Assembly (NCBI RefSeq): GCF_000519325.1
Contig: NZ_KI912613.1
Location: 4,534,469 to 4,598,468 of the forward strand
From: Patulibacter minatonensis DSM 18081
Lineage (GTDB): Bacteria; Actinomycetota; Thermoleophilia; Solirubrobacterales; Solirubrobacteraceae
Reading direction: 5' to 3'
Length of the DNA: 64,000 bases
Shown piece by piece: positions 20,109 through 28,813 of the stretch. The notes beneath the pieces are model-generated. The model did not search any database, had not been told where the DNA came from, and saw only the letters and a list, made by a program, of their open reading frames with translations. Both the position numbers and the translations under genes were made by a program. Each line of letters begins with the position of its first letter. Within the stretch, counting starts at the first letter, position 1.

Positions 20109-21773
20109 TCACATCCGGAACAACGGCCGCGCGACCGGCTCCAGCGGGGCGTTCGCGCACGCCTCCAGCGCCAGCGCCACGACGCGCCGGGTGTCCCGCG
20201 GGTCGATGACGCCGTCGTCCCAGAGCCGGGCGGAGGCGTAGACCGGGTTGCCCTGCCGCTCGAACTGGTCGCGCAGCCCGTCGCCGAACGCGCGGCGCTC
20301 GTCGGGGTCCCACGTCTCGCCGCGCGCGGCCGCCTGGTCGTCGCGGATCGTCGTCAGCACCGTCGCGGCCTGCTCGCCGCCCATCACCGAGATCCGCGCG
20401 TTGGGCCACATGAACATGAACCGCGGCGAGTAGGCGCGGCCGCACATCCCGTAGTTGCCGGCGCCGTACGAGCCACCGATGACGACGGTGATCCGCGGCA
20501 CCCGGGTCGTCGAGACCGCGGCGACGAGCTTCGCGCCGTCCTTCGCGATGCCGCCGGCCTCGTAGTCCCGGCCGACCATGAAGCCCGCGACGTTCTGGAG
20601 GAACAGCAGCGGGATGCCGCGCTCGTCGCAGAGCTCGACGAAGTGCGCGCCCTTCAGCGCGCTCTCGCGGAAGAGGATCCCCTGGTTGGCGAGGATCCCG
20701 ACCGGATGGCCCTGCACCACCGCGAAGCCGCAGACGAGCGTCTCCCCGAACAGCGGCTTGAACTCGTGGAACGATCCCGCATCGACGATGCGGGAGATCG
20801 CGTCGCGGACCTCGTAGGGCTCGCGGGGATCGGCCGGCACGACGTCGAGGATCGTGTCCGGGTCGTGCTCGGGACCGACGGCCGGCCCGACCTCCCACGG
20901 CGCCGTCGTCCCCGCCGGGGCGATCCCGTCCGGCCCGGCGGCGGTGACGTACGGCGTGCGGGGCCGCGGCAGCGTCCGGACGATGCGCCGCACGAGCTGC
21001 AGCGCGTGCGCGTCGTCCTCGGCCAGGTGGTCGACGACCCCCGACGTCCGCGCGTGCAGGTCGCCGCCGCCGAGGTCCTCGGCCGAGACGACCTCGCCCG
21101 TCGCCGCCTTCACCAGCGGCGGGCCACCGAGGAAGATCGTGCCCTGCTCCTTGACGATCACCGTCTCGTCGCTCATCGCCGGCACGTACGCGCCGCCGGC
21201 GGTGCACGACCCCATGACGGCGGAGACCTGCGGGATCCCGGCGCGCGAGAGGTTCGCCTGGTTGAAGAAGATCCGGCCGAAGTGCTCGCGGTCGGGGAAG
21301 ACCTCGTCCTGCCGCGGCAGGAACGCGCCGCCGGAGTCCACGAGGTACACGCACGGCAGGCGGTTCTCCTTCGCGATCTCCTGCGCACGGAGGTGCTTCT
21401 TCACCGTCAGCGGGTAGTACGACCCGCCCTTCACCGTCGCGTCGTTGGCGACGATCATCACCTCGCGGCCGTGCACCCGGCCGATCCCGGCGACGACCCC
21501 CGCGGCCGGCAGGTCGTCCTCGTAGACGTCCTCGGCGGCCAGCGGCGCGACCTCCAGGAACGGCGAGAACGGGTCCACGAGCCGCTCGATCCGCTCACGG
21601 GCCAGGAGCTTGCCGCGCGCCGTGTGCCGGTCGCGGGCGCGCTGTCCCCCACCGCCCGCGATCCGCTCCAGGCGGGTCCGCAGGTCGGCGATCAGGGTCA
21701 GGTGCCGCTCGCGGTGCGTCGTGGGGGCCGACCCGACCGTCACGTCCTCGGCGTCCTGCTCGATGCTGCTCAT
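20109..21773 (-). CDS. Acyl-CoA carboxylase carboxyltransferase (beta) subunit, methylcrotonyl-CoA type
   Basis: A 554-residue carboxyltransferase that moves CO2 from biotin onto an acyl-CoA. It has the two crotonase-like halves, with [25 protein letters not shown] and [17 protein letters not shown] in the N half and [29 protein letters not shown] in the C half. These motifs, especially [12 protein letters not shown], match 3-methylcrotonyl-CoA carboxylase beta subunits. Start ATG 21773 overlaps the upstream stop by ATGA. The operon order dehydrogenase - alpha - beta matches the mycobacterial fadE19-accA1-accD1 leucine pathway set. Confidence 0.95.
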   Translation of the reverse strand: MSSIEQDAEDVTVGSAPTTHRERHLTLIADLRTRLERIAGGGGQRARDRHTARGKLLARERIERLVDPFSPFLEVAPLAAEDVYEDDLPAAGVVAGIGRVHGREVMIVANDATVKGGSYYPLTVKKHLRAQEIAKENRLPCVYLVDSGGAFLPRQDEVFPDREHFGRIFFNQANLSRAGIPQVSAVMGSCTAGGAYVPAMSDETVIVKEQGTIFLGGPPLVKAATGEVVSAEDLGGGDLHARTSGVVDHLAEDDAHALQLVRRIVRTLPRPRTPYVTAAGPDGIAPAGTTAPWEVGPAVGPEHDPDTILDVVPADPREPYEVRDAISRIVDAGSFHEFKPLFGETLVCGFAVVQGHPVGILANQGILFRESALKGAHFVELCDERGIPLLFLQNVAGFMVGRDYEAGGIAKDGAKLVAAVSTTRVPRITVVIGGSYGAGNYGMCGRAYSPRFMFMWPNARISVMGGEQAATVLTTIRDDQAAARGETWDPDERRAFGDGLRDQFERQGNPVYASARLWDDGVIDPRDTRRVVALALEACANAPLEPVARPLFRM

Positions 21774-23794
21774 GCCTCGTCCTCCTCGACCGCCGCGAGC
21801 ACCTGGCCGCGCGCGACGGGGTCGCCGACCGCGACGTCGATCGCGGTCACCGTTCCGGCGTGCGGCGCGGTGACGTCCATCTCCATCTTCATCGACTCCA
21901 CGACGAGCACCACGCCACCGGCGCCCACGCGGTCGCCGACCGCCGCGCGGACGGCCAGGACGACCCCGGGCAGCTGCGCCTCGAGACCACCCGCCGTCGC
22001 GCCCGGCCCGCCGGTGGCCTCGGGCGCGTCGCGCCACGACCACGTCCCGCCGTCCGTGTGCAGCCACCACCGGTCGCCGTCGCGCGCGAGGGTCCGCGCC
22101 GGGTCGGGGACGATCGGTGCGGCGGGGCCGGCGGCCTCGCCCTGCCGCTCGTCGCCGACCAGCACGACCACGCCGTCCGCGGTCGCACGTGCCCGGACCG
22201 TCACCGCGGCGTCGTCGGGGTCCAGCAGGTCCAGCGGGGTCCAGCCCGCGGCGCCGGAGCGCCACGAGTCGACGGCCGCGAACGCCCCGGCGCCCGCCTC
22301 CGCGGCGAGCACGGCGTGCCGCTCGACCACGAGCGACCGCAGGGCCCGGTCGCGGTCGTCGACGGGCTCCGCCGACAGGGACGCGGCGTCGTCCGGTCGC
22401 GCGAGCAGCCGCTCGACGAGGGTCGTCGTGGGGCGGTCGGCCACGACCTCCTCGCGGGCGGTCAGCCGGCGCAGGAAGCCCGCGTTCGTCTCGACCCCGA
22501 GCACGACGAGGTCGGCCAGCGCACGGTCCAGTCGCGCGAGCGCCTGCGCGCGGTCGCGGCCCGTCGCGATCACCTTCATCAGCATCGGGTCGAACGCGGT
22601 CGTCACGACCGTGCCCTCCTCGATGCCGGAGTCCACGCGCACACCGGGACCGGACGGCTCGCGGTACGCGACGACCGGACCGATCGCCGGCAGGAACCGC
22701 GCGGGGACGAACGTGCCGTCCGTCCCGGTGGCCCCCGCGATCCGCTCCGCGGTGATCCGCGCCTCGATCGCGTGGCCGACCGCGGGCGCCGAGAGCGCCT
22801 CCGCGTCGATCCGCTCCCCGTCGGCGATCCGCAGCTGCAGCTCGACGAGGTCCAGCCCGTGCACGAGCTCCGTGACCGGGTGCTCGACCTGCAGCCGGGC
22901 GTTCATCTCGAGGAAGTAGAAGGGCCGGGCACCGTCCGCGCCGACGGTCCCGGACACGTCGAGCAGGAACTCGACCGTCCCGAGGTTCCGGTACCCCGCG
23001 GCCGTCGCCAGCCGCACCGCCGCCCCGTGGAGCGCGGTCCGCTCGGCGTCCGTCAGGCAGACCGCCGGGGACTCCTCGAGCAGCTTCTGGTGCCGGCGCT
23101 GGAGGCTGCACTCCCGCTCGCCGATCGCCACGACGGTGCCGTGCGCGTCGGCGGCGATCTGCACCTCGACGTGCCGCGCCGGGTCGACGAGCCGCTCGAC
23201 GAGGAGCTCGCCACGCCCGAACGCCGCCTGCGCCTCGCGGCGGGCGGCCTCCACCGCACCCCTGATCGCGCCGGCGTCGTCGACGCGACGCATGCCCTTG
23301 CCACCGCCGCCCGCCGACGCCTTCAGGAGGAGCGGGAGCCCCGCGTCGTCGGCGAACGCGCGCACGGCGGCCTCGTCGACGTCCGCGCCCTGGAGCCCCG
23401 GGACGACCGGCACCCCGGCGTCGGCCGCGGTCTCCTTCGAGCGGATCTTGTCGCCGAGGAGGTCGATCGCGTCGGAGCCGGGCCCGATCCACGTGATGCC
23501 GGCGGCCTCGAACGCCCGGGCGGCGTCGGCGCGCTCCGCGAGGAACCCGTAGCCCGGATGCACGGCGTCGCAGCCGGTGTCGCGGGCGACGTCGACGAGC
23601 TGCTCGAGGTCGAGGTAGGGCGACGACGTCCCGTCGGTGCGCAGGGCGACGGCGCGGTCGGCGGCGCGCGCGTGGGGCGCGCCGAGGTCCTCCGGCGCGC
23701 ACACGGCGACGGACTCCGTGCCGACGCGGGCGAGCGTCCCGGCGATCCGGACGGCGATCTCGCCGCGGTTGGCGATCAGGACGCGGTCAGGCAC
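21770..23794 (-). CDS. Acyl-CoA carboxylase biotin carboxylase/biotin carrier (alpha) subunit
   Basis: A 674-residue two-part protein. The N-terminal biotin carboxylase has [21 protein letters not shown], the ATP-grasp glycine loop [31 protein letters not shown] and [16 protein letters not shown]. The C-terminal biotin carrier domain ends [20 protein letters not shown], where the MKM lysine is biotinylated. It carboxylates biotin with ATP and bicarbonate for the partner beta subunit. GTG 23794 is chosen since [14 protein letters not shown] is the standard beginning. Located 38 bases after the dehydrogenase gene. Confidence 0.96.
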   Translation of the reverse strand: MPDRVLIANRGEIAVRIAGTLARVGTESVAVCAPEDLGAPHARAADRAVALRTDGTSSPYLDLEQLVDVARDTGCDAVHPGYGFLAERADAARAFEAAGITWIGPGSDAIDLLGDKIRSKETAADAGVPVVPGLQGADVDEAAVRAFADDAGLPLLLKASAGGGGKGMRRVDDAGAIRGAVEAARREAQAAFGRGELLVERLVDPARHVEVQIAADAHGTVVAIGERECSLQRRHQKLLEESPAVCLTDAERTALHGAAVRLATAAGYRNLGTVEFLLDVSGTVGADGARPFYFLEMNARLQVEHPVTELVHGLDLVELQLRIADGERIDAEALSAPAVGHAIEARITAERIAGATGTDGTFVPARFLPAIGPVVAYREPSGPGVRVDSGIEEGTVVTTAFDPMLMKVIATGRDRAQALARLDRALADLVVLGVETNAGFLRRLTAREEVVADRPTTTLVERLLARPDDAASLSAEPVDDRDRALRSLVVERHAVLAAEAGAGAFAAVDSWRSGAAGWTPLDLLDPDDAAVTVRARATADGVVVLVGDERQGEAAGPAAPIVPDPARTLARDGDRWWLHTDGGTWSWRDAPEATGGPGATAGGLEAQLPGVVLAVRAAVGDRVGAGGVVLVVESMKMEMDVTAPHAGTVTAIDVAVGDPVARGQVLAAVEEDEA

Positions 23795-23832
23795 GGGCGT
23801 CCCGCCCGTCCGGGCAGGCGGTCGGCATCCGA

Positions 23833-24993
23833 CTACGCCAGGACGGCGCGGGAGATGACCATCTGCTGGACCTCGTCCGTGCCCTCGCCGATGGTCAGGA
23901 TCTTCGCGTCGCGGTAGAACCGGCAGACGGGGTACTCCTCGATGTAGCCGTAGCCACCGTGGATCTGGACGGCCTCCTCGGACGCCTTGACCGCGAGCCG
24001 CCCGGTCTTCAGCTTCGCCTGGGCGGCGGTCAGCGAGAAGTCGCGGCCGGCGTCCTTCAGCGCCGCGGCGCGGTAGACGAGGAGCCTCGCGGCCTCGATC
24101 TCCGTGGCCATGTCGGCGATCTTCGCCTGGATCTGCCCGAACCGCGCGATCGGCCCGCCGAACGCGTTGCGGCTCTTGGCGTAGGCCGCGGCCTCGTCCA
24201 GCGCGCCCTGCGCGAGCCCGAGCCCCATCGCCGCCACGCCGATCCGGCCGCCGTCGAGGATCCGCATGAACTGCTTGAAGCCCTGACCGCGCGGACCGAG
24301 GAGGTGCGCCTCGGGCACCTCGGCGCCGGAGAACGAGAGCGGCCGCGTGTCCGAGGCGTTCCAACCCATCTTCCGGTACGGCTCGCCGATCTCGTAGCCG
24401 GGCGTGCCGTTCGGAACGATGAGGTTCGAGATCTCCGGACGCGTGCGGCCCTTCGCGTCGGTGGTCTCCCCCGTGATCGCGGTGATCGCGACGTGCCCGG
24501 AGATGTCGGTCCCGGCGTTGGTGATGAACTGCTTGGAGCCGTCGATCGTCCAGGTGCCGCCGTCGAGGCTCGCACGGGTCTTCAGGGCGCCGGCGTCGGA
24601 CCCGGCCTCGGGCTCCGTCAGCCCGAACGCCCCGAGCTTCTTCCCCGCGCAGAGGTCGGGCAGGTACTCGGCCTTCTGCGCGTCGTCGCCGAACAGCCAG
24701 ATCGGCTGCGTGCCGAGCGACGTGTGGGCGCACATCGTGATCGCGACGGACGAGTCGATCCGCGTGAGCTCCTCGACCGCGACGGCGTACTGCAGCGTCG
24801 TGCCGCCGGCGCCCCCGACCTCCTCCGGGAACGGGATGCCCATCCACCCGAGCTCCCCCATCTTGGCGACGAGCTCGTAGGGGAACGCCTTCGTCCGGTC
24901 GAGCTCCTCCGCGACCGGCGCGACCTCCTGGACGGCGAAGTCGCGGACGACCTTCCGCAGTTCGAGGGCGTCGTCGGGCAGATCGAGGTCCAT
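23833..24993 (-). CDS. Acyl-CoA dehydrogenase, isovaleryl/branched short-chain type
   Basis: A 386-residue FAD enzyme with FGLTEPEAGSDAGALKT and QIHGGYGYIEEYPVCRFYRDAKILTIGEGTDEVQQMVISR. The catalytic Glu is at the short-chain position (GEGTDE). It is the first gene of an operon with both acyl-CoA carboxylase subunits and divergent from a TetR gene, so it most likely catalyses the isovaleryl-CoA or 2-methylacyl-CoA step of leucine or branched-chain degradation. Start ATG 24993. Probably repressed by the divergent TetR protein (see the site at 25006). Confidence 0.95.
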   Translation of the reverse strand: MDLDLPDDALELRKVVRDFAVQEVAPVAEELDRTKAFPYELVAKMGELGWMGIPFPEEVGGAGGTTLQYAVAVEELTRIDSSVAITMCAHTSLGTQPIWLFGDDAQKAEYLPDLCAGKKLGAFGLTEPEAGSDAGALKTRASLDGGTWTIDGSKQFITNAGTDISGHVAITAITGETTDAKGRTRPEISNLIVPNGTPGYEIGEPYRKMGWNASDTRPLSFSGAEVPEAHLLGPRGQGFKQFMRILDGGRIGVAAMGLGLAQGALDEAAAYAKSRNAFGGPIARFGQIQAKIADMATEIEAARLLVYRAAALKDAGRDFSLTAAQAKLKTGRLAVKASEEAVQIHGGYGYIEEYPVCRFYRDAKILTIGEGTDEVQQMVISRAVLA

Positions 24994-25005
24994 GCCTGCA
25001 CTTCT

Positions 25006-25019
25006 ACCGACTGAACGGT
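25006..25019. promoter_or_regulatory. Candidate TetR operator ACCG-N6-CGGT
   Basis: The imperfect palindrome ACCGACTGAACGGT lies 13 bases upstream of the dehydrogenase start and 78 bases before the divergent TetR gene. The position over the dehydrogenase leader suits a repressor site shared by both promoters. The arms are short (4 bp), so this is moderate evidence. Confidence 0.45.
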
Positions 25020-25096
25020 CTAATTTCAAGATGCGCGGCGTTCGTGGTTGACTCCCGGGGCAGCCCCGCCCCCGAGTTCCGCGAACCTCCACCCCC

Positions 25097-25717
25097 ATGG
25101 CCGACCCGCCCAAGAGCCCCACGCTGCGGCGCAAGTACGACTCCCGTCAGCGGGAGGTCCTCGACGCGTGCGCCCGTGCGTTCGCCGAGCGCGGGTACCA
25201 CGGGACCTCGATCGACGACCTGATCGAGGCCACGGGCCTGGCCCGCGGTGGGCTCTACCACTACATCGGGTCGAAGTCCGAGGCCCTGACCCGGATCCTC
25301 GACGACCTGATGGGCCCGCTGCTCGAGGCGGCGACGGCGGCCGTGGAGGGCCCCGACGCCCCGGCGTCGGCCGCGGGCCGGCTCCGTGCGATGACGCGCA
25401 TCTGGATGCACCAGGTCGAGACCCATCGGGCGCACGTCGCGGTCTTCGAGCAGGAGCGCCGGACCCTGGAGCGCGACCCCGCGTGGTCCGCCGTCCGCGA
25501 CGACCGCCGGGCGTTCGAGGCCCTGCTGCTCCGGGTGCTCCGCGACGGCGTCCGCACCGGGGAGTTCACGATCCCCGACCCCGACCTCACCGCGCTGGCC
25601 CTCCTCGGCATGGTCAACCACAGCGCCCTGTGGTTCGCCCCCGACGGGCGCCTCGACGCCGAGCAGGTCGCCGACGGCTTCGTCGACCTCCTCCTGCGCG
25701 GCGTGCGGAACAGCTGA
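25097..25717 (+). CDS. TetR-family transcriptional regulator
   Basis: A 206-residue one-component regulator. The N-terminal helix-turn-helix is at about 15-60 (REVLDACARAFAERGYHGTSIDDLIEATGLARGGLYHYIGSKSEAL). The rest is a ligand-binding helical domain (IWMHQVETHRAHVAVFEQERRTLERD). Divergent from the leucine-type dehydrogenase/carboxylase operon with 103 bases between starts, so it probably represses that operon and itself, released by an acyl-CoA (inference from arrangement). Confidence 0.92.
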   Translation: MADPPKSPTLRRKYDSRQREVLDACARAFAERGYHGTSIDDLIEATGLARGGLYHYIGSKSEALTRILDDLMGPLLEAATAAVEGPDAPASAAGRLRAMTRIWMHQVETHRAHVAVFEQERRTLERDPAWSAVRDDRRAFEALLLRVLRDGVRTGEFTIPDPDLTALALLGMVNHSALWFAPDGRLDAEQVADGFVDLLLRGVRNS

Positions 25718-25882
25718 CGCGGAGCGTCGCCGACGCGACGCATGGCGGCGGCACGGGTGGGGAGCCACCGCGAGCGGAGGTCGCCGGGGCGCCCCGCCCC
25801 GGGCCCGTGCGTGATCCGCCGCGACCTTCGCCGACCCGTCTCCCCCGCGCCCGTCCGGCGCCGGGCGGCACCGCTTCCCCCG

Positions 25883-25985
25883 AAGGAGGTCAAGGAGGGA
25901 CGGCCGATCTGGACTCAAGGCGCAACAGATCGGCATCGTGCTCGTCCTGATCCTGCTCGTCTGGATCTGGCTGCTCGGTCGCTGA
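25883..25985 (+). other. Strong Shine-Dalgarno pair and a hydrophobic reading frame without start codon
   Basis: The 304-base gap between the TetR gene and the next gene (26022) holds AAGGAGG and a second AGGAGG within 25883-25898. Downstream, one frame reads LKAQQIGIVLVLILLVWIWLLGR and stops at TGA 25983-25985, looking like a single membrane helix. No ATG, GTG or TTG is in frame after the ribosome-binding sites. Either a tiny membrane protein is broken by an indel, or a non-standard start is used, or the match is chance. I see nothing else in the gap. Confidence 0.35.
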
Positions 25986-26021
25986 CGATCCCGCCGGGCG
26001 AGCGACGGGTCGGGGGTCCGC

Positions 26022-26771
26022 TCAGGACCCGGTCGGGCGCATCCGCTCCCGGGGCTCGTGCTTGCCGAGGCGCAGCAGGCGCCCGAACCGGCCGACACCC
26101 GCCCGGTCGAGGTCGGCGGACGCGAGCGAGTGGATGAAGCCGAACGCCAGGAGCACGTGGTACCGCGACTGGGTCTGCCGGTAGACGAAGCCGGCCAGGC
26201 CGGAGGACATCGTCGGGTGGAAGTCGCGCACCTCGAGCTGCATCCGCGCGTGGCTCATCGGGGTGCCGTCGGCCTCGCCGCCGCGGTCGTCGTCGCGCCG
26301 GACCTCGAGCTCGAGGACCCCGCGGCCGCGGCCCCGGCGCGAGATCAGCAGCCCGCGGTCGATCGGCCAACGGACCGTGCCGCTGTCGGCGTCGACGAGG
26401 AACTCCGGCTCGCGGAAGCCGAGGAGCTTGATGCGGGGCGAGAGGAAGCAGACGTATCGCCCGCCGCCCTCGACGACGACGCGGATCAGCCCGAGGGACG
26501 TCTTCTCCATGTAGAGCCAGTAGAGGCTCGCGAGGCGCTCGAGGTGCCGGACGTCCCAGCTCGCGTCCAGCCGCTCGGTCGGCGTGATGATCGACGCCGA
26601 CTGCACGGAGTGGACGGCCCTCGTGCGCCGGTCGACGCCGGTGTCGTTGACGTAGTGCCCGATCCGGCTGCGGTCGGTCGCGACCAGCCGGCGGATCCTG
26701 CCGCGCATCACCCAGAGCGCGACCGGCAGCGTGACCAGCAGGACGAGCGAGATGATCAGGGCGAACGGCAT
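26022..26771 (-). CDS. Hypothetical membrane-anchored protein
   Basis: A 249-residue protein I do not recognise. The N-terminus MPFALIISLVLLVTLPVALWVM is one membrane segment, followed directly by basic residues (RGRIRRL), so the remainder probably faces the cytoplasm. The body contains YWLYMEKTSLGLIRVVVEGGGRYVCFLSPRIKLLGFREPEFLVD and FVYRQTQSRYHVLLAFGFIHS. Start ATG 26771 is preceded by no strong ribosome-binding site. It lies 49 bases after the SDR gene on the same strand and could be co-transcribed with the two SDRs. Confidence 0.75.
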   Translation of the reverse strand: MPFALIISLVLLVTLPVALWVMRGRIRRLVATDRSRIGHYVNDTGVDRRTRAVHSVQSASIITPTERLDASWDVRHLERLASLYWLYMEKTSLGLIRVVVEGGGRYVCFLSPRIKLLGFREPEFLVDADSGTVRWPIDRGLLISRRGRGRGVLELEVRRDDDRGGEADGTPMSHARMQLEVRDFHPTMSSGLAGFVYRQTQSRYHVLLAFGFIHSLASADLDRAGVGRFGRLLRLGKHEPRERMRPTGS

Positions 26772-26820
26772 GGCGGGCTCCGGGACGGGTGGGCGCTGGG
26801 ACGGGGCGGCGTCGGAGCGG

Positions 26821-27675
26821 CTAGACCGGCGGGGCGGACGGCGCCGCCGGTCCCGAGCGGCCGCGCGGCAGCTCCCGGGCGAGCGCCGTGAGGCGCAACC
26901 CGGTCTCCACGGCCTTCTGTACCCCGAGCTGCGGTGCGGCGATCGGGAGCTGCCACGCGGGTGCGACCACCGCGCCCTGCCGGTGCTCGACCGCGCGGAC
27001 GATGCGCTCGGCGGCGTCGGCGGCGGTCAGCGAGCGGGTCAGCACGCCCGGGGTCCGTTCCATGGCGCGGTGCAGGCGCTCGTCCTCCCCGACGAGGGTC
27101 GACATCTCGGTGTCGACCATGCCGAGGTACATGACGCCCGCGGACGTCCCGCGGTGCAGGAGCTCGATCCGCATCTGCGCGACGAGCTCGCCGACAGCGG
27201 CCTTCGTCGCGGGGTAGACGCCGGCCAGCGGCGTGGGGACGATGCCCGCGATCGACGCCACGGCGAGCAGGTGGCCCTCGGAGCGGTCGACGTGCGGCAG
27301 GGCGGCCTGCAGGGTCCACAGCGTGCCGCAGAGGTTCGTGTCGATCACGCGGCGGGCGTCCTCCTCGGACTGCTCGGCGATCGTGCCCGTCAGGACGACG
27401 CCCGCACCGGCCACGACGGCGCTCAGCCCCCCGAAGCGCTCGGCCGCGCGGTCGGCGGCCTCGACGACCTGCCGGCGGTCGGTGACGTCGGCGGGCGCCG
27501 CCACCGCGTCCTCGTGGTCGAGCTCCTCGACGAGGGCGTCGAGCCGCTCGCTCGGGCGACTCATCAGCGCGACCTTCGCCCCGCGCTCCAGGAGGACGCG
27601 CGCCACCTCGCGGCCGATACCGCCGGTCGCGCCGGAGAGGAGGACGCCGCGGCCCTGCAGCGAGATGCGGCTCAT
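26821..27675 (-). CDS. Short-chain dehydrogenase/reductase (SDR) A
   Basis: A 284-residue NAD(P)-dependent oxidoreductase with Rossmann motif LLSGATGGIGREVARVLLERGAK, ADVTDRRQ for cofactor choice, structural AGAG (VVAGAGVV), NLCGTLWTLQAALPHV and the catalytic Ser/Tyr/Lys (AVASIAGIVPTPLAGVYPATKAA). The substrate is unknown. Start ATG 27675 overlaps the stop of the paralogous SDR upstream (ATGA), so both are made from the SigB-type promoter at 28668-28691. Confidence 0.92.
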   Translation of the reverse strand: MSRISLQGRGVLLSGATGGIGREVARVLLERGAKVALMSRPSERLDALVEELDHEDAVAAPADVTDRRQVVEAADRAAERFGGLSAVVAGAGVVLTGTIAEQSEEDARRVIDTNLCGTLWTLQAALPHVDRSEGHLLAVASIAGIVPTPLAGVYPATKAAVGELVAQMRIELLHRGTSAGVMYLGMVDTEMSTLVGEDERLHRAMERTPGVLTRSLTAADAAERIVRAVEHRQGAVVAPAWQLPIAAPQLGVQKAVETGLRLTALARELPRGRSGPAAPSAPPV

Positions 27676-28658
27676 GCCGCGCCGCTCCCGTCGTCGACGG
27701 GGTCCGTCGTGCGGTGCTCGCTCCGGGCGACGAGGTCGTCCGGGTCCCGGTCGCCGAGGCCGTCGTCGCCGTCCGGGCCGCCGCCGTCGCGCTCGGGAGC
27801 ACCCCGGGTCCCGGCCCGTTCGGTCAGCGCCTGCGCCGACTCGCGGCCCCCGGGGAGCTCCTCGCGGAGCGCCGTGTGGCCCATGAACCACTCGGCGATC
27901 GCACGGGTCAAGGTCTGCGGCCAGACCGACGGGGCGAGCCAGCGGGGCGCGGTCACCACGCGGCTGCGGCGCTCGAGGGCGCGGACGATCCGCTTTGCGA
28001 CGGCGTCCGCGGTGATCGCCCTCGTGAGGAACGCCACCGAGTGCTGCGCCGCGCGGGCGGCGCGTGCGTCGGACTGGACGTCGCGGTTCATCTGGGTGTC
28101 GACCGCGCTCAGGTAGACGACACCGGCGGAGGACGGGCGGTTCATCGCCTCGGTCCGGACGGTCGCGACGATCGAGTCGACCGCGGCCTTCGTCGCCGGG
28201 TAGACCCCGGAGAGCGGGATCGGCGCGATGCCGGCGATCGACGACAGCGCGAGCGCATGGCCGCCCTGGCGGTCGATGTGCGGCATGGCCGCCTGGAACG
28301 CCCACAGGGTCCCGTAGAAGTTCACGTCGACGACGTTGCGGGCGTCGGCCTCGGTCTGGGCGACGAGCGTCTCCGGGCGGACGAGCCCCGCACCGATGAC
28401 GGCGCCGATCAGACCGCCGGTGACCTCGCACGCGGCGTCGACGGCCGCGACGACCTGGTCGCGGTCGCGGACGTCGGCAGGGGCCGGCACCGCGGCGGGG
28501 CCCAGCTCGGCGGCGACCGCGTCGAGGCGCTCGCCGGTGAGGTCGAGCAGCACGGGTCGGGCGCCGGCCCGGACCAGCCGGCGGGCCACGGCCGCGCCGA
28601 TCCCGCCCGCCGCGCCGGTCACGAGGACGCCGCGCCCTTGGAGGAGGAGTCGAGCCAT
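27672..28658 (-). CDS. Short-chain dehydrogenase/reductase (SDR) B
   Basis: A 328-residue paralogue of SDR A: LVTGAAGGIGAAVARRLVRAGAR, APADVRDRDQ, NFYGTLWAFQAAMPHID and catalytic ALSSIAGIAPIPLSGVYPATKAA. An additional acidic, low-complexity C-terminal tail of about 50 residues (ERDGGGPDGDDGLGDRDPDDL) has no counterpart in SDR A. The start ATG 28658 lies exactly nine bases after a GGGTAG -10 box, indicating a leaderless transcript. Tandem SDR paralogues suggest a heteromeric enzyme or duplication; the substrate is unknown. Confidence 0.92.
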   Translation of the reverse strand: MARLLLQGRGVLVTGAAGGIGAAVARRLVRAGARPVLLDLTGERLDAVAAELGPAAVPAPADVRDRDQVVAAVDAACEVTGGLIGAVIGAGLVRPETLVAQTEADARNVVDVNFYGTLWAFQAAMPHIDRQGGHALALSSIAGIAPIPLSGVYPATKAAVDSIVATVRTEAMNRPSSAGVVYLSAVDTQMNRDVQSDARAARAAQHSVAFLTRAITADAVAKRIVRALERRSRVVTAPRWLAPSVWPQTLTRAIAEWFMGHTALREELPGGRESAQALTERAGTRGAPERDGGGPDGDDGLGDRDPDDLVARSEHRTTDPVDDGSGAA

Positions 28659-28667
28659 CCGGCGTCC

Positions 28668-28691
28668 CTACCCCCGCGCGGCGGCCCCACC
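28668..28691 (-). promoter_or_regulatory. SigB-type promoter for the SDR pair
   Basis: On the minus strand GGTG (28691-28688), 14 bases, then GGGTAG (28673-28668) followed by GGAC. Nine bases separate the -10 from ATG 28658, so the transcript probably starts at or next to the start codon. Confidence 0.65.
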
Positions 28692-28702
28692 CGTCGGCTC
28701 CC

Positions 28703-28801
28703 TCAGACGGCCCGCAGCACGAGCAGCAGGAGGAGCGTCAGGCCGACCGACAGGGCGATCGAGCCGGCGCAGCCGAGGCGGTTCGAGAAGAAGAGGAACA
28801 C
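28703..28801 (-). CDS. 32-residue small membrane protein
   Basis: GTG 28801 to TGA 28703 encodes VFLFFSNRLGCAGSIALSV plus a run of leucines ending LVLRAV. One hydrophobic helix with an N-terminal FFSNRLGC motif. The pattern resembles very short proteins I recall from other actinobacterial genomes, but no function is known. It lies 12 bases after the alcohol dehydrogenase stop on the same strand and in the same frame, so it may be translated from that mRNA by re-initiation. It is followed by the SDR promoter. Confidence 0.6.
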   Translation of the reverse strand: MFLFFSNRLGCAGSIALSVGLTLLLLLVLRAV

Positions 28802-28813
28802 GTGGCCCGCGGC

